A DNA stretch of 64,000 bases from Campylobacter showae CSUNSWCD (GCF_000313615.1 NZ_AMZQ01000002.1:1-64000), one strand, 5' to 3'. Shown: positions 18,048-26,112, counted from the first letter of the stretch. Notes: a model not told the origin generated them from the sequence alone. Made by a program: numbers and translations.

Positions 18048-18061
18048 TTGATTTAAATCAA
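18048..18061. promoter_or_regulatory. Perfect FNR/CRP-type palindrome upstream of the nos operon
   Basis: TTGATTTAAATCAA is an exact TTGAT-N4-ATCAA dyad, the consensus of FNR-class regulators. Its centre is about 70 bases before the NapL-like start codon, in the gap between that gene and sco. It suggests control of nos by anaerobiosis or nitrogen oxides through a CRP/FNR protein. Confidence 0.7.
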
Positions 18062-18096
18062 TATCAGTAATAATTGAGCATAAAAAAATATTTCTG

Positions 18097-18111
18097 TGTT
18101 ATAACGTAACA
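18097..18111. promoter_or_regulatory. Second dyad TGTTA-N5-TAACA upstream of nos
   Basis: TGTTATAACGTAACA has 5-bp perfect arms and lies about 36 bases further upstream of the FNR-type box. It may be an additional operator or a chance dyad. Confidence 0.35.
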
Positions 18112-18123
18112 CTCATAACAACT

Positions 18124-18146
18124 AAATAATAAAGCTGTTATTATTT
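18124..18146 (-). terminator. AT-only hairpin overlapping the sco stop codon
   Basis: AAATAATAA (18124-18132) and TTATTATTT (18138-18146) make a perfect 9-bp stem with a five-base loop. The sco TAA lies within it. Being all A-T it would be a weak terminator. Confidence 0.35.
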
Positions 18147-18674
18147 CAGATTTTCCAGCGTTTTCTTGATGTTTTGCGCCGTTAGATTGGAGATCTCGGC
18201 GACGAATTTATCGTTTTTATCTAGTACGTATAGCGAGGAGCTATGAGCGACGGAGTACCCCATGACCGATTTTTCAAGCAGCACCTTTTGATACTTCACG
18301 CCGTAGCTTTTGGCAACCTTAGGTAGATCGTCTAATACTATACCGTAAGAATTCGGATAAAAATACTTCGCGTACTCGTCGACGTTTTTAGGTTCGTCGC
18401 GCTCCGGATCGAGAGTGACGAAAATCACGACGATATCGTCTCGTTTAATTTCGTTTAAAACGCCCGAAAGGATACCCAGAGTCGCAGGACAGACGTCGGG
18501 GCAGGTGGTGTAGCCAAAGTAAATAACCTTATTTTTGCCTTCAAAGCTCTTTAGACTCACCGCGCCGTTTGCGCTTTGGCCGGTAAGAGCGTATTTGTTT
18601 GAGTAGAGTGCGAGATAACCTACGCCAAGAACCGTTAAAAACAGTATAACTACGATAAGAAGCTTTTTCATCAT
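18141..18674 (-). CDS. SCO1/SenC family copper chaperone
   Basis: 177 residues anchored by an N-terminal helix, with a periplasmic thioredoxin fold. The copper motif CPDVCP (about residues 59-64) and the distant conserved His in SVAHSSSLYVLD (about 145) are both present, so it should bind Cu. Sco proteins deliver copper to CuA sites of cytochrome oxidases and have been linked to NosZ. It is the last gene of a three-gene minus-strand unit with PCuAC, adjacent to the nos operon. Confidence 0.9.
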   Translation of the reverse strand: MMKKLLIVVILFLTVLGVGYLALYSNKYALTGQSANGAVSLKSFEGKNKVIYFGYTTCPDVCPATLGILSGVLNEIKRDDIVVIFVTLDPERDEPKNVDEYAKYFYPNSYGIVLDDLPKVAKSYGVKYQKVLLEKSVMGYSVAHSSSLYVLDKNDKFVAEISNLTAQNIKKTLENLK

Positions 18675-18699
18675 CCGCCCTTTCTAGTGAAATTTGCGT

Positions 18700-19161
18700 C
18701 TATTGATGCAAGTCGAAATCTATATAAAGTCCGCTTTTTTTACCGTTTTCTAGCACCTCGAAACGGTACCTCATGATGTTTATCAGGCACGCGCTTAGCA
18801 CGACGTTTGAGACGTAGGCGTTGTCGCGTTTTTCGACTTCGGCCTTGATGACGCCCATGTCCATATTTACGCCGTGGATCTCAAGGCTCGGGTTTTTAAA
18901 CCCTTCTAGCCCCTCGATACGCACGATCGTCGGCTGCATCGTGTAAACGGGCTTTGGCGAGAGGCTAAATTTAACCGTCTTGCCGCGAAACTCTACGCCG
19001 CAGGAGTGCTCGGCGTTCATATCGCAAGGAAGCGGGGTTAAATTTGCCCCCACGTCCTCTGCGCTCAAAAAGTCCTCTTGCGCTTTCGGTTTAAAAAACA
19101 GGTACGCCGAGGTGCCCAAAACGCCGACCAACAGGACTAAAATAATGAGAAACTTTTTCAT
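18700..19161 (-). CDS. Unknown membrane-anchored periplasmic protein between two copper chaperones
   Basis: 153 residues: one N-terminal membrane helix (about 5-22), then a periplasmic domain. I do not recognise the family. Potential metal ligands are CDMNAEHSC (about 47-55), GVNMDMG (about 98-104) and a single Cys in SACLINIM near 128. Its ATG overlaps the pcuAC stop by one base, and sco follows after 25 bases, so the three are co-translated. Context suggests a role in periplasmic copper handling. Confidence 0.8.
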   Translation of the reverse strand: MKKFLIILVLLVGVLGTSAYLFFKPKAQEDFLSAEDVGANLTPLPCDMNAEHSCGVEFRGKTVKFSLSPKPVYTMQPTIVRIEGLEGFKNPSLEIHGVNMDMGVIKAEVEKRDNAYVSNVVLSACLINIMRYRFEVLENGKKSGLYIDFDLHQ

Positions 19162-19640
19162 TAATGTTTGTGGTGTCCGCCGTGATCGTGTCCGTGTTCG
19201 CCGTCTTTTTTAGCTACGACCGGCTTTGCGACGATGTCTTTTAGCTCGAGTTTTTGTCCATTGTCAAACTCTAGCGTAGCATCTAGTTTGTCGCCCTCTT
19301 TGATCGGAGCTTTGATGCCCATTAGCATTACGTGCAGACCGCCAGGCTTTAAATTCGCCTCGCCCATCGCAGGTACTTCGATGTTTTCTATTTGTACCAT
19401 TTTTTTCATGCCGTCTACTTCTTTGTGCGTATGTATCTCGCCCGTAGCGGCCGCCGGAGAGCTAGCGCCGACCAGTTTTACCGGTTTATCCGTGTTGTTT
19501 TTGATATCGAAAAACAGAGCCGTATTTTTTGCGCCAGGAGGAGTAGCCTTGGCGTAGATATCAACGATCTCGATATCTGCGGCGTTTGCAAAGCCCAAAG
19601 AGGCGACTACTAGAGATAAAGCTAAAAATTTGCTTTTCAT
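19161..19640 (-). CDS. PCuAC family periplasmic copper chaperone
   Basis: 159 residues with a Sec signal peptide (MKSKFLALSLVVASLGFANA). It shows the PCuAC Cu(I) ligand set: HTHKEVDGMKKM, then LHVMLMG further on. The C-terminus is a His-rich tail (about ten His in the last 14 residues) that could bind extra copper. PCuAC proteins extract or pass copper to Sco and CuA centres. A longer frame starts at 19688, but the ATG at 19640 follows GGATAC and places the signal peptide correctly. First gene of the pcuAC-unknown-sco unit. Confidence 0.9.
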   Translation of the reverse strand: MKSKFLALSLVVASLGFANAADIEIVDIYAKATPPGAKNTALFFDIKNNTDKPVKLVGASSPAAATGEIHTHKEVDGMKKMVQIENIEVPAMGEANLKPGGLHVMLMGIKAPIKEGDKLDATLEFDNGQKLELKDIVAKPVVAKKDGEHGHDHGGHHKH

Positions 19641-19725
19641 TTTTTGTATCCTTTTATGTAGAATTTGATATTCGCTATTGTAACACAAAATAAAAGCTTT
19701 TTAAAATTTTTAAGAGAAAATGTAA

Positions 19726-19731
19726 TATAAT
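19726..19731 (+). promoter_or_regulatory. Probable -10 box for pgp2
   Basis: TATAAT 40 bases before the TTG start of pgp2, in the divergent gap with pcuAC. No clear -35 element. Confidence 0.45.
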
Positions 19732-19771
19732 TCTGGTCTTTATTACGAAAATACGCAACGTTAGGAAAATT

Positions 19772-20707
19772 TTGAAAAAACTACTCGGCTTACTTATTTT
19801 TTATGCTTTTTTTTCTCAAATTTTACTCGCCGAGGCTTTAGCGGACGCAAATTTGACGGGCGCTAAATACTGGCTAAAAAAGCTAGGCGCAGCTGACGTC
19901 AGATACGGCTACTACGAGGCTAAGACCAAAATCATCGTCGTAAATAAATCGAAAAAAACCTTGCAAAGCTTCGAGTATGCAGGCGGCGCGCTGGAGGAAA
20001 TTTTCTCGCAAAGCGTGATAACGGGCAAAAGCGGGGATAAATTTAAAGAAGGCGACCTAAAAACGCCGGTCGGAGTTTACGACGTCACGGACAAATTTAC
20101 GCCGCCAGATCCATTTTACGGGCCGCTTGCGATGTCGCTATCATACCCGAACGCTCACGACAAAGCCGCACAAAAAACGGGCGGAGGCATCTGGATACAC
20201 GGCCTGCCGATGAAAGGCAAACGCAACGATGAAGTGAAAACGCGCGGCTGCGTGGCGTTTAACAACGACGCGCTAGTGAAATTTGGCCAACTAATCGGCA
20301 ACGAAGGCGTCGTGATAATCAGCGAAAACCAAAAGGTGGACGCTAGCAAAGACGACGTAGCGCGCGTTCTGGCGCATCTGCACGAGTGGTTGCAGGCGTG
20401 GCGAGATAACGAGACTAAAATTTACCTCGGCTTTTACGCGGACGAATTTGTAAAAATAGACGGCAAAAACGCGCTAACGAGAGCCAAATTTGCCGAAAAT
20501 AAAAAGAGAATTTTTGCGCTAAACGAAAAAAAGAGCATAAAAGCTTCAAATTTTAGCGTGACGCCGTATCCAAACATAAAAGGGCAAAATCTTTTTAGAG
20601 TGGTTTTTGACGAGGATTACGCAGCGCCGAGTCACGAATTTAAGGGGCAAAAAGAGCTCTACGTTCGGCTAGATAAAGATAAATTTAAAATCTTAACGGA
20701 GAAGTAA
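19772..20707 (+). CDS. pgp2: Pgp2/Csd6-like L,D-carboxypeptidase (YkuD domain)
   Basis: 311-residue exported peptidoglycan-trimming enzyme. A signal peptide (to about residue 22) is followed by a YkuD catalytic domain with the His of GIWIHGLPM (about 149) and the nucleophile Cys in KTRGCVAF (about 166). The C-terminal half (after about 200) resembles the NTF2-like domain of H. pylori Csd6 and C. jejuni Pgp2. Those enzymes cut tetra- to tripeptides and determine helical shape. The start is TTG, as in several genes here. Residues 26-30 are DANLT, a bacterial glycosylation sequon made by a CAAATTTG repeat. Confidence 0.85.
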   Translation: MKKLLGLLIFYAFFSQILLAEALADANLTGAKYWLKKLGAADVRYGYYEAKTKIIVVNKSKKTLQSFEYAGGALEEIFSQSVITGKSGDKFKEGDLKTPVGVYDVTDKFTPPDPFYGPLAMSLSYPNAHDKAAQKTGGGIWIHGLPMKGKRNDEVKTRGCVAFNNDALVKFGQLIGNEGVVIISENQKVDASKDDVARVLAHLHEWLQAWRDNETKIYLGFYADEFVKIDGKNALTRAKFAENKKRIFALNEKKSIKASNFSVTPYPNIKGQNLFRVVFDEDYAAPSHEFKGQKELYVRLDKDKFKILTEK

Positions 20708-20950
20708 ATGCAAGAAAAAAGCGAAATGGTAAAGGCTCAGATCGAGGAAATTTTAAAGGCTAGGGGCGAGTTTTTCGCCGAGCTAGACCGCCAGGTGCCA
20801 AAGGTAGCGGGCACTGACGTGTTTGACTTTGCGGCGGTTAAAGAGGCCGATTTAAAGGCGCTTTACGCTAAATTTTACTCTTACGATTATAGTATTAGAA
20901 AGCTGCTCCCTAATGTTTATGAGGCGTTTGGCGTAAAATTCAATGTCTGA
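20708..20950 (+). CDS. Small conserved-looking protein between pgp2 and alr
   Basis: 80 residues, predicted largely helical (IEEILKARGEFFAEL, ADLKALYAKFYSYDYSIRKLLPNVYEAF), with no signal peptide or Cys. It starts directly after the pgp2 stop and overlaps alr by eight bases, so it is part of the same transcript. No family recognised; the context is cell-wall metabolism. Confidence 0.7.
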   Translation: MQEKSEMVKAQIEEILKARGEFFAELDRQVPKVAGTDVFDFAAVKEADLKALYAKFYSYDYSIRKLLPNVYEAFGVKFNV

Positions 20951-21947
20951 ACTCGTTTTAAACAGATCCGCCTACATCCATAATCTAACCAAAATTTGCG
21001 CCAAAGCCGGCGGCAAAGATCGCGTGATTTTGGTGCTAAAAGACAATGCCTACGGGCATGGAGCGGCGCTTGTGGGGCGTGAGGCGGCGAGCTACGGCAT
21101 CAAATTTTGCGCAGTCAAAAATGAAATCGAGGCGTGCGAGCTGGAGCCCTTTTTCGAGCACATCCTCATCCTTTCGCATATCCCGCACGGCGGCGAGAGC
21201 GAGCGATTTATCTACGCGGTAAACGACATTTCGCTGATTGCTAAATTTAAAAAAGGCGTGCGCGTGCATATCGCCGTCGATACGCTCATGCACCGAAACG
21301 GCGTGGCGATAGATGAGGTACGGGCGGCGTGCGAGGCGGCCTTGACGCACGGACTGCAAATTTGCGGTGCATTTACGCATTTTAGAAGCGCCGAGGAGCT
21401 TAGCGGAGATTATTTTGTACAGAGGCAAAATTTCGCCGCGGCAAAAGCCGTAGTGCGTGAAATTTGCGGCGAGGGAGATTTGGTTTTTCACTCGCACAAC
21501 TCCGCTGCGACAGAGCGCTTTGGCGAGCTAGCGGACGAGTGCGTGCGCGTGGGTATCGCAGCCTACGGATACGCGCAGTTTGACGAGAGTTTGGAGCTAA
21601 AGCGCGTGGCGTCGCTCTGGGCACATAAGGTTAGCGGCAGAGTGCTAAAAAAGGGGCAATGCGCGGGCTACGGCGCTAAATTTTGCGCAAGCGAGGATAT
21701 GAAAATCGCCGTTTACGACCTGGGATACGGCGACGGACTGCTGCGCTATGCGGGCGAGGGCGAGCTAAAGACGGCGGGCGGACAGCGACTGCTTGGCAAA
21801 ATGTCGATGGATAGCTTTTGCTGCGAAGACGTCGGCGATAAAATTTGCGTATTTGACGATGCGCGCGTTTGGGCTGATTTTTTCGGCACGATAAGTTATG
21901 ATGTTTTGACTAAGCTCTCGCCTAGCATAAACCGCAGATGGGGTTAA
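20943..21947 (+). CDS. alr: Alanine racemase
   Basis: PLP enzyme converting L- to D-alanine for peptidoglycan. The PLP lysine lies in VLKDNAYGHGA (about residue 33) and the second catalytic Tyr in CAGYGAKF (about 239). Downstream GKMSMDSF is the usual C-terminal domain motif. At 334 residues it is within the short end of the family. The start overlaps the preceding small gene by eight bases. Confidence 0.95.
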   Translation: MSELVLNRSAYIHNLTKICAKAGGKDRVILVLKDNAYGHGAALVGREAASYGIKFCAVKNEIEACELEPFFEHILILSHIPHGGESERFIYAVNDISLIAKFKKGVRVHIAVDTLMHRNGVAIDEVRAACEAALTHGLQICGAFTHFRSAEELSGDYFVQRQNFAAAKAVVREICGEGDLVFHSHNSAATERFGELADECVRVGIAAYGYAQFDESLELKRVASLWAHKVSGRVLKKGQCAGYGAKFCASEDMKIAVYDLGYGDGLLRYAGEGELKTAGGQRLLGKMSMDSFCCEDVGDKICVFDDARVWADFFGTISYDVLTKLSPSINRRWG

Positions 21948-21959
21948 ATTTAATAACCC
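21941..21959 (+). terminator. Possible hairpin over the alr stop
   Basis: GGGTTA (21941-21946) and TAACCC (21954-21959) enclose seven bases. The stem is short and there is no good T-run, so this is a weak candidate terminator. Confidence 0.3.
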
Positions 21960-22187
21960 TAAAACCCCAAATATACACTAAAACTTTTATATTTCACCGC
22001 TTTTTACGACGGCATATCAGACGCCAAAATATCCTTTTAATTTGCTTAGCTTGATTTGGTCGTATCGTAAGCCGTAATTATTGCGGTATGTGCGAGAGGT
22101 CTGCAATTTTAGTCCTAGCGTAAAATATTAAATTTGATAAAAAGTGTCGCAAAGTTTAAATTTAAAGTTTTAAAAGATTGATTAAAT

Positions 22188-23024
22188 TTACTTCAAAATA
22201 TCCCGAAGCGCAGTTTTTAGATCGCTAAATTTAAAGCTAAATCCGCTCTCCATTAAGGCTTTGGGATAAACTTTCGCACCCTCAAGCAGCACGACGGATC
22301 CCTCACCCAGCATCAAATTTAACGCAAATTTAGGCACTTTAAAAAACGTCGGTCGCCCTAAAACCTTGCCTAAAATTTGAGTAAATTCGCCGTTTGCGCT
22401 AGGTTGCGGCGAAACGAGATTAAAAACGCCGCTTTGACGGTTTTGTAAGGTAAATTTAAACGCCTCTAGCAAATCAGTGATATGAATCCAGCAAAACGCC
22501 TGCTCGCCGCTACCGATCTTGCCGCCAAGACCAAGCCTAAATGCCGGCAACATCTTAGCTAGTGCGCCGCCTCGCCCCAGCACCACGCCTAGGCGAAATA
22601 TCGCCGTTTGCGTCCGTGCTTTAGCGGCCTCGCTCTCCCACTCGCATGCCAGCTCGCCTAAAAATCCGCGGTCAAATTTGACCGAGCTCTCGTCGTGATC
22701 AATGCCGTTTTCGTAGATACCCACGGCCGAAGCGCTGATGAAAAATGGCGGATTTTCTAGCTCGTTTATCGCGCCTGCCAGCGTGCGCGTCGTCTCTATC
22801 CTGCTTGTGCGAAGGCGTTTTTTATACGCCTCGCTCCATCTGGCCGCGATAGAAGCGCCTGCTAAATTTATAACCGCATCACAGCCGCCAGCGAGGTCTT
22901 TGAGTGCGTCTTTATCGGCGTAGACAGCTCGCGGTATGGCTACGACCTCGTGACCTTCGGCTCTAAAAAATCTGCAAAGCTCGCCGCCGATAAATCCGCT
23001 CGTGCCGTTTACGGCTATTTTCAT
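22188..23024 (-). CDS. TIGR01777-family NAD-dependent epimerase (SDR39U1-like)
   Basis: 278 residues, atypical short-chain dehydrogenase. The Rossmann motif NGTSGFIGGELCRFF is at the N-terminus, then VINLAGASIAARW (about 63-75) and FISASAVGIYEN (the Ser/Tyr region) follow. Substrate unknown. I chose the ATG at 23024 over an upstream one at 23066 because it starts directly with the Rossmann strand and follows AAAGGC. Last gene of the minus-strand run from ribA. Confidence 0.88.
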   Translation of the reverse strand: MKIAVNGTSGFIGGELCRFFRAEGHEVVAIPRAVYADKDALKDLAGGCDAVINLAGASIAARWSEAYKKRLRTSRIETTRTLAGAINELENPPFFISASAVGIYENGIDHDESSVKFDRGFLGELACEWESEAAKARTQTAIFRLGVVLGRGGALAKMLPAFRLGLGGKIGSGEQAFCWIHITDLLEAFKFTLQNRQSGVFNLVSPQPSANGEFTQILGKVLGRPTFFKVPKFALNLMLGEGSVVLLEGAKVYPKALMESGFSFKFSDLKTALRDILK

Positions 23025-23173
23025 ATTTTGCCTTTTTGATAAATTTACTTTTATGCGTGCGGTCAAATTTGACGCGCCGCAGGGTTAAATTTGGCGTCAA
23101 ATTTAACGCCCAAAGCCAAGCCGTTTCGCTTAAATTTGACGGCGAAACGAGGGCTTAAATTCACCCGCCAAAT

Positions 23174-24049
23174 TTACTTTCTAAAATACTCTTTCACACC
23201 GTTTTCGCCATCTAGTTGCGAGCGTAATTTTTCTAGCGCGGCGATACGATCTTGGGTGCTTGGGTGCGTGCGAAATAGCGAACCCAGCGCGCTTTTTACG
23301 CCGCTAAATGGATTAACGATAAACATATGCGCGCTTTGTTCGTCGGCGTTTGCCATCACGCGTCCGCGCGCGTAGTCCTCGAGTTTGCGCAGTGCGCCTG
23401 CTAGGTGCTGGGGCTTGCCAGTTATCATCGCTGCGCCCCTGTCGGCCTCAAACTCCCGCGCCCGCGATATCGCCATGCGTATGATCGTGGCTGCTAGCGG
23501 CATGATGACGGCTAGAGCGATTAGCATCAAGGGATTTTGCTTGCCTTCACGATTCGCCGCGCCAAACTGTGCAAAATTTGCCAGTATCGCGATCGCGCCA
23601 GCAAAAACCGCCGCGATAGAGCCCGTTAGGATGTCGTAGTGGCGCACGTGGCTTAGCTCGTGAGCTAGCACGCCCTCGATCTCGTCTTTGTTTAGTATAT
23701 TTAGCAGGCCCTCGGTCACGGCTACTGCGGCGTGGCTAGGGTTGCGACCTGTGGCGAATGCGTTTGGTACGGCTTCTGGGATGATGTAGATCTTTGGCAT
23801 CGGCAAATTTGCCTTCGCGCAAAGCTCGCGTACGATCTGATAAAGTCCCGTCGCGTGTGCCTCGTCCACGGGTACGGCTCGGTAGTGCTTGAGCACGAGC
23901 GTGTCAGAGAAAAAGTATGAAAAGAAATTCATCCCAAGCGCTATTACAAACGCGACCAGCATACCGCTCGTGCCGCCTATAGCGCCGCCGACTGCTACAA
24001 AAAGCAGCATCAGCACGGTCATCAAAAATGCGGTTTTAAAAAGTTCCAT
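23174..24049 (-). CDS. htpX: HtpX, membrane zinc metalloprotease
   Basis: 291-residue M48 protease for quality control of membrane proteins. Two N-terminal helices, catalytic VLAHELSHVRHYD (HExxH, about residues 129-141), two further helices, then the third zinc ligand Glu in REFEADRGA (about 196). Length matches the family. It lies 23 bases after the small SMI1-like gene in the ribA-led unit. Confidence 0.95.
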   Translation of the reverse strand: MELFKTAFLMTVLMLLFVAVGGAIGGTSGMLVAFVIALGMNFFSYFFSDTLVLKHYRAVPVDEAHATGLYQIVRELCAKANLPMPKIYIIPEAVPNAFATGRNPSHAAVAVTEGLLNILNKDEIEGVLAHELSHVRHYDILTGSIAAVFAGAIAILANFAQFGAANREGKQNPLMLIALAVIMPLAATIIRMAISRAREFEADRGAAMITGKPQHLAGALRKLEDYARGRVMANADEQSAHMFIVNPFSGVKSALGSLFRTHPSTQDRIAALEKLRSQLDGENGVKEYFRK

Positions 24050-24072
24050 TTGTTTCCTTTACTCGTAAAATT

Positions 24073-24408
24073 TTACAAAAATATCTCGCCGCCCTCTTTT
24101 ATTTTTTCTATGAGGGCAAAAATATCTCGCTCAGCTAGGCGCATCGGAGCCGATCCTAGCGCGCCTAGATCGTTTAGATAAATCGCATCGTCCGAGTTTA
24201 ATTTTATGAAAAATCCAAGGTCGCCGTCTTGACCTATCATATAAAAATTTGGCTCGTAAAGCGCTACTTCGTAGGTTTCGTTTCGCTCGGCTAGAGCTGC
24301 GCGCCCGTATAGATAAGCGCCAGCGCCAGATTCGTTAAAAACGTCTAAGCACTCCTCGCCCTCGAGATCCTCTAAAAATTTTAGATATAGTGGCGGAAAT
24401 TTTATCAC
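24073..24408 (-). CDS. Small protein, possibly SMI1/KNR4 (SUKH)-like
   Basis: 111 residues. The opening IKFPPLYLKFLEDLEGEECLDVFN and the later GQDGDLGFFIKLNSDDAIYLNDLGALG recall the SMI1/KNR4 fold (start motif and G-D-G turn), but the match is from memory and weak. No signal peptide. Overlaps the next gene upstream by four bases (ATGA), so co-translated. If SUKH, it could be an immunity-type protein, but no toxin is seen nearby. Confidence 0.6.
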   Translation of the reverse strand: MIKFPPLYLKFLEDLEGEECLDVFNESGAGAYLYGRAALAERNETYEVALYEPNFYMIGQDGDLGFFIKLNSDDAIYLNDLGALGSAPMRLAERDIFALIEKIKEGGEIFL

Positions 24409-24782
24409 CGTTTATCCTTGCCTATTATGGCGGTTTTAAATACCGCGGCGTCCGCGCCAGTCTCGCTAAGCGCGGCTAGCTCGTTTTGGCTCTCTATGAT
24501 AACGCAAATTTGAGCGTCAAATAGATAGTCCTGCGCCAGTTTTGCCGCTTTGCCGGCAAGCTCGCGGGGCACGACGATAAATTTCGCTCCGGCCGCGTTT
24601 GCGACGATGATTTCGTTTAGATTTTCCGCTTCGACGCAAAACTGGGCGCCGAGCTCCTGTGCGCGCTTTATCGTAGCTGCGTCAAATTTAAATAAATTTT
24701 GCTTGCCCGCTTCGATCTGCTGGGCATTCTCGCGCCAAAACAGCGGCTCATAGGGCACTAGCTCGTGGCCGATTAGTTTCAT
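24405..24782 (-). CDS. Hypothetical cytosolic protein in the ribA-rsmG operon
   Basis: 125 residues with alternating beta/alpha pattern and many Ala/Glu: QELGAQFCVEAENLNEIIVANAAGAKFIVVP, then LAQDYLFDAQICVIIES, then SETGADAAVF. This looks like part of a Rossmann or TIM-type fold (compare phosphate-binding barrel proteins), without catalytic residues I can name. Overlaps both neighbours by four bases. Confidence 0.7.
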   Translation of the reverse strand: MKLIGHELVPYEPLFWRENAQQIEAGKQNLFKFDAATIKRAQELGAQFCVEAENLNEIIVANAAGAKFIVVPRELAGKAAKLAQDYLFDAQICVIIESQNELAALSETGADAAVFKTAIIGKDKR

Positions 24783-25003
24783 TTTTTATCCTTTATGCAG
24801 TCCTCACATATATACCCGCCGCCGCTTATTACGGCGTTTTTGGCTTCTATAAAGGTGCCGCATTGTTTGCATTCGACGAAATTTTGGGCCTCTTTGTCCT
24901 CTTTTTTTGCACCGCCTTTTACGCCTCTTTTTACGCGGGTTTTAAAAAATATCAAATAAATCGCGATTAAAACCGCCAAGAAAGCTAAAATTTTAAATAA
25001 CAT
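24779..25003 (-). CDS. PP0621-like small membrane protein with Cys4 zinc-ribbon tail
   Basis: 74 residues: one membrane helix (about 2-20), a basic linker, then CKQC and CEDC pairs (about 48-51 and 67-70) that would bind one zinc in the cytoplasm. Family members are uncharacterised. The start overlaps rsmG by 11 bases. Confidence 0.75.
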   Translation of the reverse strand: MLFKILAFLAVLIAIYLIFFKTRVKRGVKGGAKKEDKEAQNFVECKQCGTFIEAKNAVISGGGYICEDCIKDKK

Positions 25004-25550
25004 CGCCGCCCTTTATAAGTACGTAATTTCGGTTGCCGCGCCCGTAAATTTGAGCTTTGAGCCCGTCTAGCTCGCTTTGCACGCTGCTTCCTTTGTAAAG
25101 TAAAATTTGAGTTTGCGTGTCAAAAAAACCGTCGCAAATCCCAAGCAAATCTTTTGTTTTCATTAGCGCGCGGCTCGTGATTAGCTGCGCCGCAAAGGGT
25201 TCGCCATCCTCGATTTTGCAAGATTTTACGCGGACGTTTGCTAAATTTAGCTCGGCCTTGACGTAGCTTAGAAACGCCGATTTTTTCGGGCTGGGCTCAA
25301 AGAGATGCCACTCGCACTCCCTTAAAATCATCGCGAGAAATATTGCTGGAAAGCCTGCTCCACTGCCCACATCAATCGCCGTTTTGGCGCCCCAAATTTG
25401 CGGGAAAATTTCAAGCGGAGCTATGCTATCGGCGATCTGCTCGTTTAAATTTTTATAGTTGGTGAGGCTGTGCACGCGGTTAAATTTAGCCAAAATCTCG
25501 CTAAATTTCGCCGTTTGCGCGCTAAAATCCCTCGGCAGGTCAATTTTCAT
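24993..25550 (-). CDS. rsmG: RsmG, 16S rRNA guanine-N7 methyltransferase
   Basis: 185-residue SAM-dependent enzyme methylating G527 of 16S rRNA (E. coli numbering). Motif I is AIDVGSGAGFPAIFLA (about 63-78), with the downstream FEPSPKKSAFL and the VITSRAL region. Somewhat shorter than the E. coli enzyme, as usual for Campylobacter. Overlaps ribA by 11 bases, conserved synteny with C. jejuni. Confidence 0.93.
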   Translation of the reverse strand: MKIDLPRDFSAQTAKFSEILAKFNRVHSLTNYKNLNEQIADSIAPLEIFPQIWGAKTAIDVGSGAGFPAIFLAMILRECEWHLFEPSPKKSAFLSYVKAELNLANVRVKSCKIEDGEPFAAQLITSRALMKTKDLLGICDGFFDTQTQILLYKGSSVQSELDGLKAQIYGRGNRNYVLIKGGDVI

Positions 25551-26112
25551 CTAACATATGCCCCATCTGCTCTTTTTTCACGCGCAGATAGTTTTCGTTA
25601 AATTTGTTCGCATGGATGACGATCGGCACGCGAGAGACGATTTGCACGCATTTTAGCCCGGACAGTTTTTTTGGGTTATTGGTTAGCAAATTTATCTTTT
25701 CGATACCGAAGTGTTTTAATATAAAATCAACTATCTCATACGTGCGCTCGTCGGCCTTAAAACCTAGCTGGTGGTTTGCCTCGATGGTGTCAAGGCCCTG
25801 ATCTTGCAGATGGTAGGCGTTTACTTTGTTTAGCAGGCCGATATTTCGCCCCTCTTGGCGCAGATAGATCACCATGCCGCCGTACTTTTCGATGTATTTT
25901 AGGCTGGCTTCCAGCTGGTCGCGGCAGTCGCACTTTAGGCTACCGATCGCATCGCCAGTTAGACACTCGGAGTGGATGCGGACGTTTACGACCTCGCCGA
26001 AAGGTTTTTTGTAAATCGCTAAATGTTCTTTCTCGCCCTCCTTAAATGCCTTTATCTCAAATATCCCGAAACGAGAGGGTAAATTTGCCGTATTTGAAAG
26101 CTCGATATTCAT
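25540..26112 (-). CDS. ribA: GTP cyclohydrolase II
   Basis: 190-residue enzyme for the first step of riboflavin synthesis. Zinc ligands are visible in ECLTGDAIGSLKCDCRDQ (three Cys), then YLRQEGRNIGL (nucleotide-binding and catalytic Arg) and the C-terminal LLTNNPKKL. Stand-alone, without the RibB domain. First gene of a minus-strand unit whose members mostly overlap, divergent from hemB by 61 bases. Confidence 0.95.
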   Translation of the reverse strand: MNIELSNTANLPSRFGIFEIKAFKEGEKEHLAIYKKPFGEVVNVRIHSECLTGDAIGSLKCDCRDQLEASLKYIEKYGGMVIYLRQEGRNIGLLNKVNAYHLQDQGLDTIEANHQLGFKADERTYEIVDFILKHFGIEKINLLTNNPKKLSGLKCVQIVSRVPIVIHANKFNENYLRVKKEQMGHMLDEN

